DNA of 64,000 nt from Longirhabdus pacifica. Lineage in GTDB: Bacteria > Bacillota > Bacilli > Paenibacillales > DSM-105158. Positions 18,578 through 27,622 of this stretch are shown in pieces; positions within the stretch are counted from its first letter, which is position 1, and the number at the start of each line of letters is the position of its first letter. Position numbers and translations under genes: made by a program. The DNA lies in the NCBI RefSeq assembly GCF_004115085.1, contig NZ_QXJP01000008.1, positions 62,001 to 126,000 on the forward strand, read 5' to 3'. The notes under the pieces were generated by a model, which saw only the letters and a program-made list of their open reading frames with translations, did not search any database and was not told where the DNA came from.

Positions 18578-19813
18578 TTAAATATCTCTCCTCAGTGCTT
18601 TTAACACATCAACACGTGTTGCTCGCATTGCTGGTCTTATACCAGAAATGATTGCAATGCCAATACAAATCGTTACTGCAATGATAACAAGCGAAAGCGG
18701 AATATAGGAAAAAATAAAATCTTCTGGTGGTTGTCTCTCAATTGCTAACTCTAATAGTACAGGCATAGCTACATTCACCATTTTGCTCAGTAAATAAGAC
18801 ACACTCGTCCCAATGATTGCCCCAATAAAACCGATATACGCACTTTCAATTAAAAACAACTGACGTATTGTGGATGGGTGTGACCCTATAGCTTTCATAA
18901 TACCAATATCTTGGATACGTTCTGTTACTGCCATCGTCATCGTATTATAAATCCCGATAGAAGCGATAATGATAGCTATCACGCCCACAAAAATAAGCCC
19001 AGCTTGAAAAATAAAGAAAAACGAACTAAATTGCTCGATTTCACTAATGACAGCATAAGTAAAATAGCCTGCTTCGCTAATTGCTTTATTTGTCTCTTCT
19101 ACGTATTTTACATGGTCCATATATACTTTTACATTATCATATTGTTGGCTATCTCCTAAGGATACACCATGATTAAGTAACAGTAATTCATCAATCACTA
19201 TCTGTTCACTTGAAACCCATTCTTTCTTGGGTTCTTCTATAATCCCTACTATTTTTACTTCCATTGTAGTACTTTCACCAGTTACCATGATGTTTATTGT
19301 TTTATCCAGCCATTGCTGCGTATCTTCTATATTACGAAAAGCACGTTCTGAAAAAACATCGGAAAAATGTGCACCAACAACTACTTCATTTTCCTTTTCA
19401 GGATATTTGCCATAAGCCAACTCCAACTTGCCACTTTGCTTTAACGCTTCCATAGCGGTAATTTCACCAAAGATAGATGCATCAGATGTAGTGTCGTCGT
19501 CATCCTCCATAGTCAGACCAGTAAAATTGCTGCGGGTAACAGCCTTTACGTGGTCTAATGACTCAAAGTACTGTATGTCGGCTAACGTTATTTGTCCGAA
19601 GTCACTGTCTATACGACTATGAATATCAATTTCCGTTACTAACGCATCAGCAGTCAATTCATCCACCACAGTCTTTTGCACACCAAATCCTACCGAAGCA
19701 ATAATAATTAAAAATGCGCAGCTCATTGCTGTGGCAAGTACCGTCATAAATGTGCGCATGCGATTCTTTTTCACGTTTTGTCTTACAAATTTCAATTTAT
19801 CTTTCCACTTCAT
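18578..19813 (-). CDS. ABC transporter permease (FtsX/MacB type)
   Basis: 411 residues: one helix near the N-terminus (TFMTVLATAMSCAFLIIIASV), a large MacB-like extracytoplasmic region (residues ~50-260), and three C-terminal helices of the FtsX domain with the motif DIGIMKAIGSHPSTI. Mechanotransmission-type exporter partner of the ATPase upstream. ATG 19813 overlaps the ATPase stop by 4 bp and has GGAGG. Substrate unknown. Confidence 0.92.
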   Translation of the reverse strand: MKWKDKLKFVRQNVKKNRMRTFMTVLATAMSCAFLIIIASVGFGVQKTVVDELTADALVTEIDIHSRIDSDFGQITLADIQYFESLDHVKAVTRSNFTGLTMEDDDDTTSDASIFGEITAMEALKQSGKLELAYGKYPEKENEVVVGAHFSDVFSERAFRNIEDTQQWLDKTINIMVTGESTTMEVKIVGIIEEPKKEWVSSEQIVIDELLLLNHGVSLGDSQQYDNVKVYMDHVKYVEETNKAISEAGYFTYAVISEIEQFSSFFFIFQAGLIFVGVIAIIIASIGIYNTMTMAVTERIQDIGIMKAIGSHPSTIRQLFLIESAYIGFIGAIIGTSVSYLLSKMVNVAMPVLLELAIERQPPEDFIFSYIPLSLVIIAVTICIGIAIISGIRPAMRATRVDVLKALRRDI

Positions 19814-20514
19814 ATCGCATGGCCTCCTTCCGCAATGCGGCCATCTTTCATCAGTAATGTCCGGTGTCCGACTTTTGCGACTTGTTCATCATGCGTAATA
19901 ATTAAAAATGTAATACCATGCTCTTCATTTAACTGCTTAATAAAGTGCAATAGGGATTGCTCATTTTCACTATCTAAACTTCCTGTTGGTTCGTCGGCTA
20001 AAATAATTGAAGGATTTAACATTAATGCTCTAGCAATACTCACTCTCTGTTGTTGTCCTCCAGATAATTCACTCGGATAATGTTCCATGTATTTCTCGAT
20101 ATCTAGCCTTTTCATCATGTCCGTCACTTTATTTTTTCTTTCTGCTTCAGGAACGCCATGAAGAATAAGGGGAAGCTCGGCATTTTGCATTGCGGTCATA
20201 CTAGGGATAAGCTGAAAATTTTGAAAAACAAAACCTAAATGTTGTAAACGAAAATCGGCCCATTCACCTTCGGTAAAATGGGTGACTTCCGTATCGTTGA
20301 TCATTATTTTCCCTTGTTGTGGTTTAATGTAACCACTAATGAGATGTAGCAATGTAGATTTTCCAGTCCCGCTGCGTCCCATAATAGACAATATCTCACC
20401 TTGTTCCACTTTTAAATGAATATCATGCAGGACAGGTACTTTTCGTTTATGTTTCTTAGTTCCGATTTCAAATGAATGGTTTATATTTTCTAATTCAATC
20501 ATTTCACCTTTCAT
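19810..20514 (-). CDS. ABC transporter ATP-binding protein (LolD/MacB type)
   Basis: 234 residues. Walker A GRSGTGKST, Q-loop FVFQNFQL, signature LSGGQQQR, Walker B IILADEPTG and H-loop ITHDEQ. Cytosolic energiser of the adjacent FtsX-type permease. Start taken at ATG 20514 behind AGGAAGG; ATG 20502 (MIELENINHSF) is an alternative. Frame upstream of 20514 runs into a terminator and is not coding. Confidence 0.93.
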   Translation of the reverse strand: MKGEMIELENINHSFEIGTKKHKRKVPVLHDIHLKVEQGEILSIMGRSGTGKSTLLHLISGYIKPQQGKIMINDTEVTHFTEGEWADFRLQHLGFVFQNFQLIPSMTAMQNAELPLILHGVPEAERKNKVTDMMKRLDIEKYMEHYPSELSGGQQQRVSIARALMLNPSIILADEPTGSLDSENEQSLLHFIKQLNEEHGITFLIITHDEQVAKVGHRTLLMKDGRIAEGGHAI

Positions 20515-20544
20515 CGCCTTCCTATAATCATATTTATTTATTTC

Positions 20545-20587
20545 AAAAAAAAAACCTTCTAGCGTAGTACAACCAAACTCTAGAAAG
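20545..20587 (-). terminator. Terminator after the TRIC-family channel gene
   Basis: CTTTCTAG/CTAGAAGG pair on the minus strand followed by ten T. It separates the channel gene from the ABC operon. Confidence 0.8.
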
Positions 20588-20600
20588 TCACATCCATACA

Positions 20601-21200
20601 TTAACTATGTAATTTTCGTTTAGGTAGCTTCCAATGATACTTCACAGAAAGCAATCTCAAGCTGACAATGATGGCAAACAAAACATATAACTCCCATGGG
20701 TCGTTCGCCCAACCAAGACCAATGACAAGGCCTCCCAGCATAGCCCATAGCGCATATATTTCATCTCGGAAAATGAGCGGCTTACGATGAGCGAGCACGT
20801 CTCGAATGAGACCTCCCCCACTGCCCGTTAGCAATGCGGCAAAAATGGCAGCACTTATCGTATGCTGCATCTCCACGGCATACAGTGCGCCTTGAATAGC
20901 AAATGCCGAAAGTCCAAGCGCATCAAAAAAAGTCCAATGTTTAATATAATTGAACCACAAATTTGGGATAACGAATACGATCGTCATCGTGATGATAGCA
21001 ATCATAAATAAATTTCCTTGTTCCCACAATCGATCTACAGGCACTCCGATTAATAAGTTCCTCGTTGCCCCGCCGCCGAAAGCTGTGACCAGTCCAAGAA
21101 AGTAAACACCTAATATATCATATTCTTCTTCCATTGCTACGATAACACCAGAAACGGCAAACGCAATCGTTCCAATAACATTCCATATATCCCAGGTCAA
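20601..21200 (-). CDS. Trimeric intracellular cation channel family protein (YvgT/UPF0126-like)
   Basis: 199 residues, about seven helices in two internal repeats (AVSGVIVAMEE, FGGGATRNLLIGVP; and AIQGALYAVEM, GSGGGLIRDVLAHRKP). The GGG-x-x-R-(N/D) signatures are those of prokaryotic TRIC channels, which conduct K+ and other cations. Starts at TTG 21200 behind AAGGAGAAG. Confidence 0.9.
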   Translation of the reverse strand: MTWDIWNVIGTIAFAVSGVIVAMEEEYDILGVYFLGLVTAFGGGATRNLLIGVPVDRLWEQGNLFMIAIITMTIVFVIPNLWFNYIKHWTFFDALGLSAFAIQGALYAVEMQHTISAAIFAALLTGSGGGLIRDVLAHRKPLIFRDEIYALWAMLGGLVIGLGWANDPWELYVLFAIIVSLRLLSVKYHWKLPKRKLHS

Positions 21201-21240
21201 TCTTTCTCTTCTCCTTTAATACACAACCATGCCATGTTCC

Positions 21241-22488
21241 TTACACTAAGAAATAGAACAATTCCGGATTGTCGTTGATTTCTACATAAGCGTAATCTTT
21301 TTCTTTCATGCGTTTTATTAACCCATGATAGTCATCACGATGTTTGAGCTCCACACCAACCATAGCAGGGCCATCGCCTCTATCATTCTTTTTGACATAT
21401 TCGAACCTTGTAATATCGTCATTAGGCCCTAATATTTCATCTAAAAATTGTCTTAATGCACCGGCGCGCTGCGGGAAAGTAATAATAAAGTAATGTTTTA
21501 ACCCTTCATAAATCATGGAGCGCTCTTTTATTTCTTGCATACGATCTATGTCATTATTTCCCCCACTAATGACACAAACCACATTCTTTCCTTTTATTTC
21601 TTCTTTATAGAAATCCAATGCCCCAATAGATAGCGCACCTGCAGGCTCCACAACGATAGCATGGTTATTATAAAGCTCTAATATCGTCGTACATACTTTT
21701 CCTTCTGGAAGCACTAAAATGTCATCGACTACTTTTTTACACATTTCATAATTCAGTTTTCCTACTTGTTTAATTGCTGCTCCATCTACGAACGGATCAA
21801 TCTCATCTAACTTCACCACTCCGCCCTGATCAAAAGCTGTTTTCATTCCTGGTGCGCCTTCAGGCTCAACACCAATAATTTGTGTTGTAGGGCTAAGCGC
21901 TTTAATGTACGTTCCCATTCCGGAAACTAAACCACCGCCGCCAATGCTGGAGAATACGTAGTCAACAGATTCATGTATTTGATCCATAATCTCTAGTCCT
22001 ACCGTACCTTGTCCAACAACCGTATGTATATCATCAAATGGATGTATAAACACCATCTTCTCTTGTTCACAATATTCTTTTGCTTTTTCAAATGAATCAT
22101 CAAATGTATCGCCTGTAATCACGACTTCAATTTGCTTACCACCAAAAAACTTTACTTGCGACATCTTTTGTCGTGGTGTGGTGGCAGGCATAAATACTTT
22201 GCCTTTAATATTTAACATCTTACAGCAATAAGCTACGCCTTGCGCATGATTACCCGCACTGGCACATACGACTCCACGTTTCCTTTGTTCTGCTGATAAG
22301 TTTCTTATGGCGTTATATGCTCCGCGAATTTTAAACGAACGAACAACTTGTAAATCTTCTCGCTTCATGTATAAATTACATTCATATTTTTCAGATAATA
22401 AATCACTCTTTTGTAAAGGCGTACGATCAATAAATTTACTGAGTGCACGCTCCGCGTTTATAATTTCTTGCAAGGTTACATTGCTCAT
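21241..22488 (-). CDS. ilvA: Threonine dehydratase, biosynthetic type
   Basis: 415 residues. PLP-dependent enzyme converting threonine to 2-oxobutanoate for isoleucine synthesis. PLP lysine in RSFKIRGAYN (near residue 51), phosphate-binding glycines SSIGGGGLVSG, and a C-terminal ACT-like domain (FIITFPQRAGALRQFLDEIL) as in the shorter Bacillus IlvA with one regulatory domain. ATG 22488 behind AGGAGAAGGGA. Not next to other ilv genes, and no T-box or ilv leader was recognised upstream. Confidence 0.95.
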   Translation of the reverse strand: MSNVTLQEIINAERALSKFIDRTPLQKSDLLSEKYECNLYMKREDLQVVRSFKIRGAYNAIRNLSAEQRKRGVVCASAGNHAQGVAYCCKMLNIKGKVFMPATTPRQKMSQVKFFGGKQIEVVITGDTFDDSFEKAKEYCEQEKMVFIHPFDDIHTVVGQGTVGLEIMDQIHESVDYVFSSIGGGGLVSGMGTYIKALSPTTQIIGVEPEGAPGMKTAFDQGGVVKLDEIDPFVDGAAIKQVGKLNYEMCKKVVDDILVLPEGKVCTTILELYNNHAIVVEPAGALSIGALDFYKEEIKGKNVVCVISGGNNDIDRMQEIKERSMIYEGLKHYFIITFPQRAGALRQFLDEILGPNDDITRFEYVKKNDRGDGPAMVGVELKHRDDYHGLIKRMKEKDYAYVEINDNPELFYFLV

Positions 22489-22692
22489 TCTTCTTGTCCC
22501 TTCTCCTACAAGATGTTGTACAAAAATATTTTAGCATAAATATGAATGAAGTTATAGAGAGAAGAAGAAACATCATGATTTGAGAAACGCTTTAGAGTGA
22601 AACATCATCAAACCTTTGAGTACTAATGACGTATTCATTTTATGGTTACTTTGATACAACGATGTTGTTGATATTACATGTATGTGCAAACA

Positions 22693-22845
22693 TTATAATC
22701 GATAATAGATTAATGTCCGACTTCTCTCCCTCTCCAACCGTTTTAACTGTATTTGATTCTCATATATTTTTGTTAATGTTCTTTTTTGTGTATGACGATG
22801 AATGCGATGTTGAACCCATTGTTTTATTGTTGTATGATTGTGCAT
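22693..22845 (-). CDS. Small basic protein, hypothetical
   Basis: 50 codons, ATG 22845 behind GGGGAGGG with a 6-nt spacer. The product is rich in His, Arg and Lys (MHNHTTIKQWVQHRIHRH), has a short coiled-coil-like stretch (KIYENQIQLKRLERE) and ends IYYRL. No family recognised. It lies alone in the 560-bp gap between ilvA and bmrD, downstream of the folded region at 22903-22975. The good ribosome site is the main support. Confidence 0.4.
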   Translation of the reverse strand: MHNHTTIKQWVQHRIHRHTQKRTLTKIYENQIQLKRLERERSRTLIYYRL

Positions 22846-22902
22846 ATTTTTCCCTCCCCAAGAGTTAGAACGTATTTATTTTTTATTGTATATTTAGTTT
22901 AA

Positions 22903-22975
22903 CGGCTATCGTTTTCCGCCGAAACCGGCTTTAGATGGGTATTCCCCCTCAACTTTAGGCGGAAATGTAACTAGA
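22903..22975 (-). promoter_or_regulatory. Folded G/C-rich segment, possible RNA leader
   Basis: A GC-rich island in AT-rich DNA. TTTCCGCC and GGCGGAAA form an 8-bp outer stem; inside are GGG-AATA-CCC and GCCG-GTTT-CGGC, and CGGCGG/ATAGCCG can form competing pairs. It follows the bmrD terminator and precedes the small ORF at 22845 on the minus strand. No known riboswitch class recognised. Confidence 0.4.
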
Positions 22976-22985
22976 CTTAAGTCCA

Positions 22986-23026
22986 ATAAAAAAAGCAATT
23001 TCCTACAGTGAGGAAATCGCTTTTAA
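22986..23026 (-). terminator. Terminator of bmrD
   Basis: AAGCGATTTCCT/AGGAAATTGCTT 12-bp stem on the minus strand followed by seven T. Confidence 0.9.
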
Positions 23027-23048
23027 CTTATTTTGTACTATTTTACTT

Positions 23049-25124
23049 TTATAACACTGCTACTTTGGTATTTTTCTTTTTACTACCCAGTTTATTTTTA
23101 TTCTCTTGAGTCTGTTGTTGTTTCTTCCCTTTTTGTAATTGATACATGTTGAAGTATTTCCCTTCTTGTTGCATCAATTCATCATGGTTACCACGTTCTA
23201 CGATAACCCCTTTATCCAATACGAGAATTTTATCTGCATTTTTAATAGTAGAGAGTCGATGCGCAATAATAAACGTCGTTCGACCTTCTTTCAATACATC
23301 TAATGCATGTTGAATGATCGCTTCTGTTTCCGTATCAATATTCGCTGTAGCTTCATCTAATACGAGAATGGCTGGGTTAAAAGCAAGTGCTCGCGCAAAG
23401 GAAATGATTTGTCTTTGCCCTGCAGAGAGCGTGCTCCCTTTTTCTAATACTGGCTCGTCATATCCATGCTCTAAATTTTTGAAAATTTGAGCTGCACCAA
23501 TGCGATTTAAAGCATCGTCCACTTGCTCTCTCGTAATTTTCGGATCATTTAAACTGACATTGGACGCTATGGTGCCCGTAAATAAAAACGGATCTTGCAG
23601 TACGATACCTAAATGTTGACGCAATGTTTGATGTGGTATCGATTTAATTTCTTCCCCGTCTATACGAATTTCACCATGCTGCGCATCGTAAAAACGAAGC
23701 AATAAGTTCATAATGGAACTTTTCCCTGAGCCTGTGTGCCCAACTAAAGCGATCGTTTCCCCTTTATTGGCCTCAAACGAAATATGTTTAAGGACTAATT
23801 CATTATTGACATAAGAGAAAGATACATCATCAAACTCTACATTTCCTTGTATACGTTCTTTTTTCTCATCTGCTACATGGATACCCTTTTCATCTAACAA
23901 TTGGAACACTCTTTCCGTGGACACCATCGCTTGATTCAGCTCTGGCAAACGGTTCACAATTTCAACTAGTGGGTTAAATATTCGACCTAAGTAATCGATA
24001 AACGCATACAGTACTCCCATGGAGATGATCGAAGTAGAGCTGATGGTTGCCCCACCAAAATACCAAATCACGGCAACGAACGAAAGATTTCTTAACGTTC
24101 CTACTAAGTTATGTCCTGTCATGGCGTTTAAATTAAGCAGTTTATTTTGGAAATGGAAATGTTCCTTATTGAAAGTTTCAAATTCTTCTTGTCTTTCTTT
24201 TTGTTTATTAAACGCTCTAATGACAGGCATCCCTTGAATGGATTCGTTAATGTTTGCATTAATATCACTAATTAACGTCCTAATATTATGATTGTACTTG
24301 GAAGCAATCGTGCGATACATCCACATCCAAGCAAAAATAATGGGAACGACAATTAAACATATTAATGCTAAGTTCGTATCCAAGAAAAATAAAGCGGTTA
24401 ATGCCCCACCGATGTACATAAAGCTAGTCACAAAGCTTGCTAATACCGTAACAAACAATTCTCTGATCGTTTCGGTATCGTTGGTAACTCTCGATACAAT
24501 TTTACCTGCTGGCAATGTATCGAAGTATTGAATATGCAAACGCTGTAAATGTCCGAAAAGATCTGTTCTCATTTTTTGAATGATACGATTTGCAGCAAGC
24601 TGCAATAAATAGCGTTGACCGTAATGGAACAGCGCGGAAATTAAGATCAGTCCTCCGAAAATAGATGCGAGTTTAATGATCGGATTAATTTCTGGTTTGT
24701 AAAATAAATATAGCTCTTCTTTGCTCAGTGGCGTTGCATTATAAAAGACAACATTTTCCCCACGAGTAATGCTTAATTGCCCATCGCTATATTCTCGCTT
24801 TCCATCCGAAGATGAAATGGCTTCATTGACAAAGTAGTATGTCGTTCCAGCTTGTAGTATATTGACTTCCGCACCTTGTGATTCTCCTGCTGAAAAACGA
24901 TCACTTCGTTTGTACCAAACTCCTTCATATTGCACAGCATCTTCGGATTGTTCTGATACGTACCACGGTCTTTCAATACCTGTTACGTGATTATCTATTA
25001 TATTTTTCATAATGAGCGGACCAGCTAGGTCCGCTGAAGCTGCAACGATCAATAAAGATAATGCGATTAATATGGTTTTCTTATACAAAGCAGCGTAGCT
25101 TAGTAATCTCCTTGATATGGACAA
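23049..25124 (-). CDS. bmrD: Heterodimeric ABC multidrug exporter subunit BmrD-like
   Basis: 691 residues. Half-transporter with six helices and an extra extracytoplasmic domain between helices 1 and 2 (residues ~40-140, after DNHVTGIERPWY), the hallmark of BmrD/YheH. Nucleotide domain: Walker A GHTGSGKSS, signature LSAGQRQI, Walker B AILVLDEATANID with the catalytic Glu. Start taken at TTG 25124 behind GGAGGTGAAG; the GTG at 25133 lies inside that ribosome site. Pairs with BmrC encoded upstream. The C-terminal tail is rich in Lys and Gln. Confidence 0.93.
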   Translation of the reverse strand: MSISRRLLSYAALYKKTILIALSLLIVAASADLAGPLIMKNIIDNHVTGIERPWYVSEQSEDAVQYEGVWYKRSDRFSAGESQGAEVNILQAGTTYYFVNEAISSSDGKREYSDGQLSITRGENVVFYNATPLSKEELYLFYKPEINPIIKLASIFGGLILISALFHYGQRYLLQLAANRIIQKMRTDLFGHLQRLHIQYFDTLPAGKIVSRVTNDTETIRELFVTVLASFVTSFMYIGGALTALFFLDTNLALICLIVVPIIFAWMWMYRTIASKYNHNIRTLISDINANINESIQGMPVIRAFNKQKERQEEFETFNKEHFHFQNKLLNLNAMTGHNLVGTLRNLSFVAVIWYFGGATISSTSIISMGVLYAFIDYLGRIFNPLVEIVNRLPELNQAMVSTERVFQLLDEKGIHVADEKKERIQGNVEFDDVSFSYVNNELVLKHISFEANKGETIALVGHTGSGKSSIMNLLLRFYDAQHGEIRIDGEEIKSIPHQTLRQHLGIVLQDPFLFTGTIASNVSLNDPKITREQVDDALNRIGAAQIFKNLEHGYDEPVLEKGSTLSAGQRQIISFARALAFNPAILVLDEATANIDTETEAIIQHALDVLKEGRTTFIIAHRLSTIKNADKILVLDKGVIVERGNHDELMQQEGKYFNMYQLQKGKKQQQTQENKNKLGSKKKNTKVAVL

Positions 25125-25176
25125 CCACTTCACCTCCTATGATTAAACCGTATAATATGGTAGTTTAACCATTGTA

Positions 25177-25344
25177 TTAATAATATCTTATTTCATTTAT
25201 ATATTTCATCTTTTCTTTTTCTATTTCATTCATTCGTTGGTTATATGCATATATTTCTTCCAGATACTCATTTTTATTTATCCAGTTCAATGATACATTA
25301 ATTTGCAATCGATGAATGGTCAAAAGTTTATAGATTAAGTTCAC
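25177..25344 (-). CDS. Small protein between bmrC and bmrD, hypothetical
   Basis: 55 codons from GTG 25344, behind GAGGTGAACAG, to TAA 25177. Sequence is charged and helical (NEYLEEIYAYNQRMNEIEKEK) with a hydrophobic N-terminal part. No family recognised. It sits within the bmr transcript, and its ribosome site lies in a perfect CCTCG/CGAGG hairpin. It may be a real small protein or an upstream ORF controlling bmrD. Confidence 0.5.
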   Translation of the reverse strand: MNLIYKLLTIHRLQINVSLNWINKNEYLEEIYAYNQRMNEIEKEKMKYINEIRYY

Positions 25345-25352
25345 CCTGTTCA

Positions 25353-25398
25353 CCTCGTTATCGAGGCAGACTTACTTCATGACTTGTAAATTTGCCTC
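25353..25398 (-). promoter_or_regulatory. Competing hairpins at the small ORF ribosome site
   Basis: On the minus strand CCTCG (25366-25362 complement) pairs with CGAGG (25357-25353), masking the ribosome site GAGGTG. The same TGCCTC (25368-25363) can instead pair with upstream GAGGCA (25398-25393), freeing the site. The other part of the bmrC-bmrD gap (25399-25529) shows no gene. Confidence 0.45.
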
Positions 25399-25529
25399 AT
25401 GTTTATTTTTTCATTGTCTTTATGCTTTCGTTTCGTTCCTGTTCCCTCTAATATTTGTTGTTTACGTCTTCTTTTTGTTAGTATCATCATTTTTTCATCG
25501 TTCCCTTCTATATATTTTTTTTAGTGATG

Positions 25530-27278
25530 TTATTGATCTAATTTCTGTTCCAGTTGTTGGCGATCAAACTGCTGTTTATACCAACCGTTTCGTTGAATGA
25601 GTTGTTCATGCGTACCTTCTTCTATGATGGCACCGTCACCTAACACAATAATCCAATTTGCATGTTGGACAGCAGATAAGCGGTGCGTTGTAATGATGGT
25701 CGTTTTGCCTGATCTTACATTTTGAATGTTTCGTATAATCGATGTCTCTGTTTTCGCATCTACCGCAGACATTGCATCATCTAACAGCAATATTTCTGGA
25801 TCTAACATGAGCGCTCTGGCAATGGAAATACGTTGTTTCTGTCCTCCTGACAACGCGACTCCCTTTTCCCCAACTAATGTTTCTAATCCATCTGACAAAC
25901 GTTCGACATCTTTATCAAATACAGCCAATTTCATCGCGTCATACATTTCTTCATCCGTACCATTTGGTTTGCTGAATTTAATGTTCTCTCTTACTGTCTT
26001 AGAGAACAAAATTTGTTCCTGTGGCACGTAGCCTATCCATTGATGCAACGTATCTAGCGCAATGTTATCAATAGGTACGTTGGAGATGTTGATTTGTCCA
26101 TCACCTACAGGATATTCACGCAGCAATTGACGAATTAGCGTTGATTTCCCGCTTCCCGTTTTTCCAACGACACCTAGCGTGTGTCCTCTTTTCAATCTAA
26201 ATGATACATTTTCCAACTGATTCACATCTACAGCGGAAGGATAGCGGAATGTTACGTTTCTAAATTCAATTTCCTCTGGCCTTTTCACTTCCACTAAGTC
26301 CCCTTCATCTTTCACATCAGGTTCATACGATGTTGTCGTATTTATACGATCAAGAGAAGCATTACCACGCTGCATGACGTTAATCAATTGTCCGATTGCA
26401 AACATCGGCCATGTCACGAATCCAAGATAGACGTTAAATGTTACGAGTTTACCTAGTGTTAATTCCGTTTGGAAAATCAAGTAGATACCAAACATGTTAC
26501 ATAACAAATAACTTGCTCCAATCAAAATTTTGATTGCTGGTTCGAGTAAAGCATCTACTTTGGCAACATTCATGTTTTTTTCATATACATCTTCTGTTGC
26601 CCCTTTAAATTTACGCTCATCTGCTCGCTCTTGGACGTAAGAACGAATAACTCGAACGCCTGAGACGGATTCTAGCACTTCGTCATTCATTTTTCCAAAT
26701 GAATCTTGGGCTTTCATAAATCGCTTATGAATGACTTTTCCATATTTATTGACGGTAAGAGCAAGTATTGGCATTGGAATAAGTGCAACCAAGGTCAATT
26801 TCCAACTTATCGTAAACCACATTGCCAGCAAAATAAAAAATAAGTACAACGTAGAATCGACTAATGTTAAGACTCCGAATCCTACCGTTAAGGATATGGC
26901 TTGCAGATCGTTCGTTGCTCTCGCCATTAAATCTCCAGTACGATTTTTTTCATAAAAGGTTGGGCTCATTTTCAAAAAATGTTTCATCAAAAAAGAACGT
27001 TGCATTCTCTGATAAACAAAAGAACCACCAAATAAATTATAAATCCATACATACGTAATCATGTAAATAATTGCGATCGTGATAAGAAAGTAACTAATGT
27101 AGCGCCATAAACTTTCACTGGTCATGGAGCCAATGACAATCTCGTCGACCGCATTCCCTAGCAGCCTTGGAGGTACGAGCTCTAATGCACCTACTAATAT
27201 CAGCAAACTAATAGCCACAATATAGCGCTTTTTCTCTAGTACAAAAAACCATTTTAATTTCGTTAGTGCTGCAAACAC
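25530..27278 (-). CDS. bmrC: Heterodimeric ABC multidrug exporter subunit BmrC-like
   Basis: 582 residues; BmrC of B. subtilis has about 585. Six helices, then Walker A GKTGSGKST, signature LSGGQKQR, and Walker B LLLDDAMSAVD, where Asp replaces the catalytic Glu. This is the known degenerate site of BmrC-type partners. Start at GTG 27278 behind AAAGGAGATGA; a longer frame to 27305 is inside the leader hairpin. Exports drugs together with BmrD. Controlled by the attenuator upstream. Confidence 0.93.
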   Translation of the reverse strand: MFAALTKLKWFFVLEKKRYIVAISLLILVGALELVPPRLLGNAVDEIVIGSMTSESLWRYISYFLITIAIIYMITYVWIYNLFGGSFVYQRMQRSFLMKHFLKMSPTFYEKNRTGDLMARATNDLQAISLTVGFGVLTLVDSTLYLFFILLAMWFTISWKLTLVALIPMPILALTVNKYGKVIHKRFMKAQDSFGKMNDEVLESVSGVRVIRSYVQERADERKFKGATEDVYEKNMNVAKVDALLEPAIKILIGASYLLCNMFGIYLIFQTELTLGKLVTFNVYLGFVTWPMFAIGQLINVMQRGNASLDRINTTTSYEPDVKDEGDLVEVKRPEEIEFRNVTFRYPSAVDVNQLENVSFRLKRGHTLGVVGKTGSGKSTLIRQLLREYPVGDGQINISNVPIDNIALDTLHQWIGYVPQEQILFSKTVRENIKFSKPNGTDEEMYDAMKLAVFDKDVERLSDGLETLVGEKGVALSGGQKQRISIARALMLDPEILLLDDAMSAVDAKTETSIIRNIQNVRSGKTTIITTHRLSAVQHANWIIVLGDGAIIEEGTHEQLIQRNGWYKQQFDRQQLEQKLDQ

Positions 27279-27303
27279 GTTATCATCTCCTTTTAAATGC
27301 AAC

Positions 27304-27331
27304 AAAGCACACCACTTCAGTGATGTGCTTT
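27304..27331 (-). promoter_or_regulatory. Second leader hairpin before bmrC
   Basis: AAAGCACA/TGTGCTTT stem with an inner CAC/GTG, just upstream of the bmrC ribosome site; no U-tract follows. May affect translation or RNA stability. Confidence 0.45.
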
Positions 27332-27338
27332 AGGTTCC

Positions 27339-27388
27339 AAAAAAATATATAAGCGCATGTCACGAATGATATAGTGTGACCTGCGCTT
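27339..27388 (-). terminator. bmr attenuator terminator
   Basis: On the minus strand AAGCGCAGGTCAC and GTGACATGCGCTT form a 13-bp stem with one mismatch, followed by ATATATTTTTTT. It lies between the leader peptide and bmrC. CAGGTCAC of its 5' arm is exactly complementary to GTGACCTG inside the leader ORF (27472-27465), giving an antiterminator. Confidence 0.85.
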
Positions 27389-27409
27389 TGATTTACGTTC
27401 ACCGTAATT

Positions 27410-27434
27410 CGCTAACGTTTATTCTACATTAGCG
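27410..27434 (-). promoter_or_regulatory. Leader hairpin after the bmr leader ORF
   Basis: CGCTAATG/CGTTAGCG 8-bp stem with a 9-nt loop between the leader stop codon and the terminator. Probably insulates or competes in the attenuation switch. Confidence 0.5.
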
Positions 27435-27446
27435 CTTATGGATAAC

Positions 27447-27575
27447 TTAAAATACAGATATAGACAGGTCACGATATGAAAGATTGAATTGATCTTTCTT
27501 ATATTTAATTGCTGTTGGGACTCCCGTTCTGTTACTCTGAACAGATAGATCTTGCATTCTTATGATGGCTTTCAT
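27447..27575 (-). CDS. bmrB: BmrB-like leader peptide
   Basis: 42 codons (MKAIIRMQDLSVQSNRTG... ending SISVF) from ATG 27575 behind AAAAAGGAGG to TAA 27447. Placed between a strong promoter and the attenuator terminator, as bmrB is in B. subtilis, where its translation sets whether transcription reaches bmrC. The GTGACCTG antiterminator segment is within its last third: a ribosome finishing the ORF would cover it, whereas a stalled ribosome would leave it free. The name is by position and layout; sequence similarity to B. subtilis BmrB was not checked. Confidence 0.75.
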   Translation of the reverse strand: MKAIIRMQDLSVQSNRTGVPTAIKYKKDQFNLSYRDLSISVF

Positions 27576-27622
27576 GATCGTAACCTCCTTTTTATGATGT
27601 ATGTATGAATCTTATGTTGAGT

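Noticed and set aside
22489-22560. T-box or attenuator before ilvA
   Set aside because: No specifier stem, T-box sequence or terminator was found upstream of the start.
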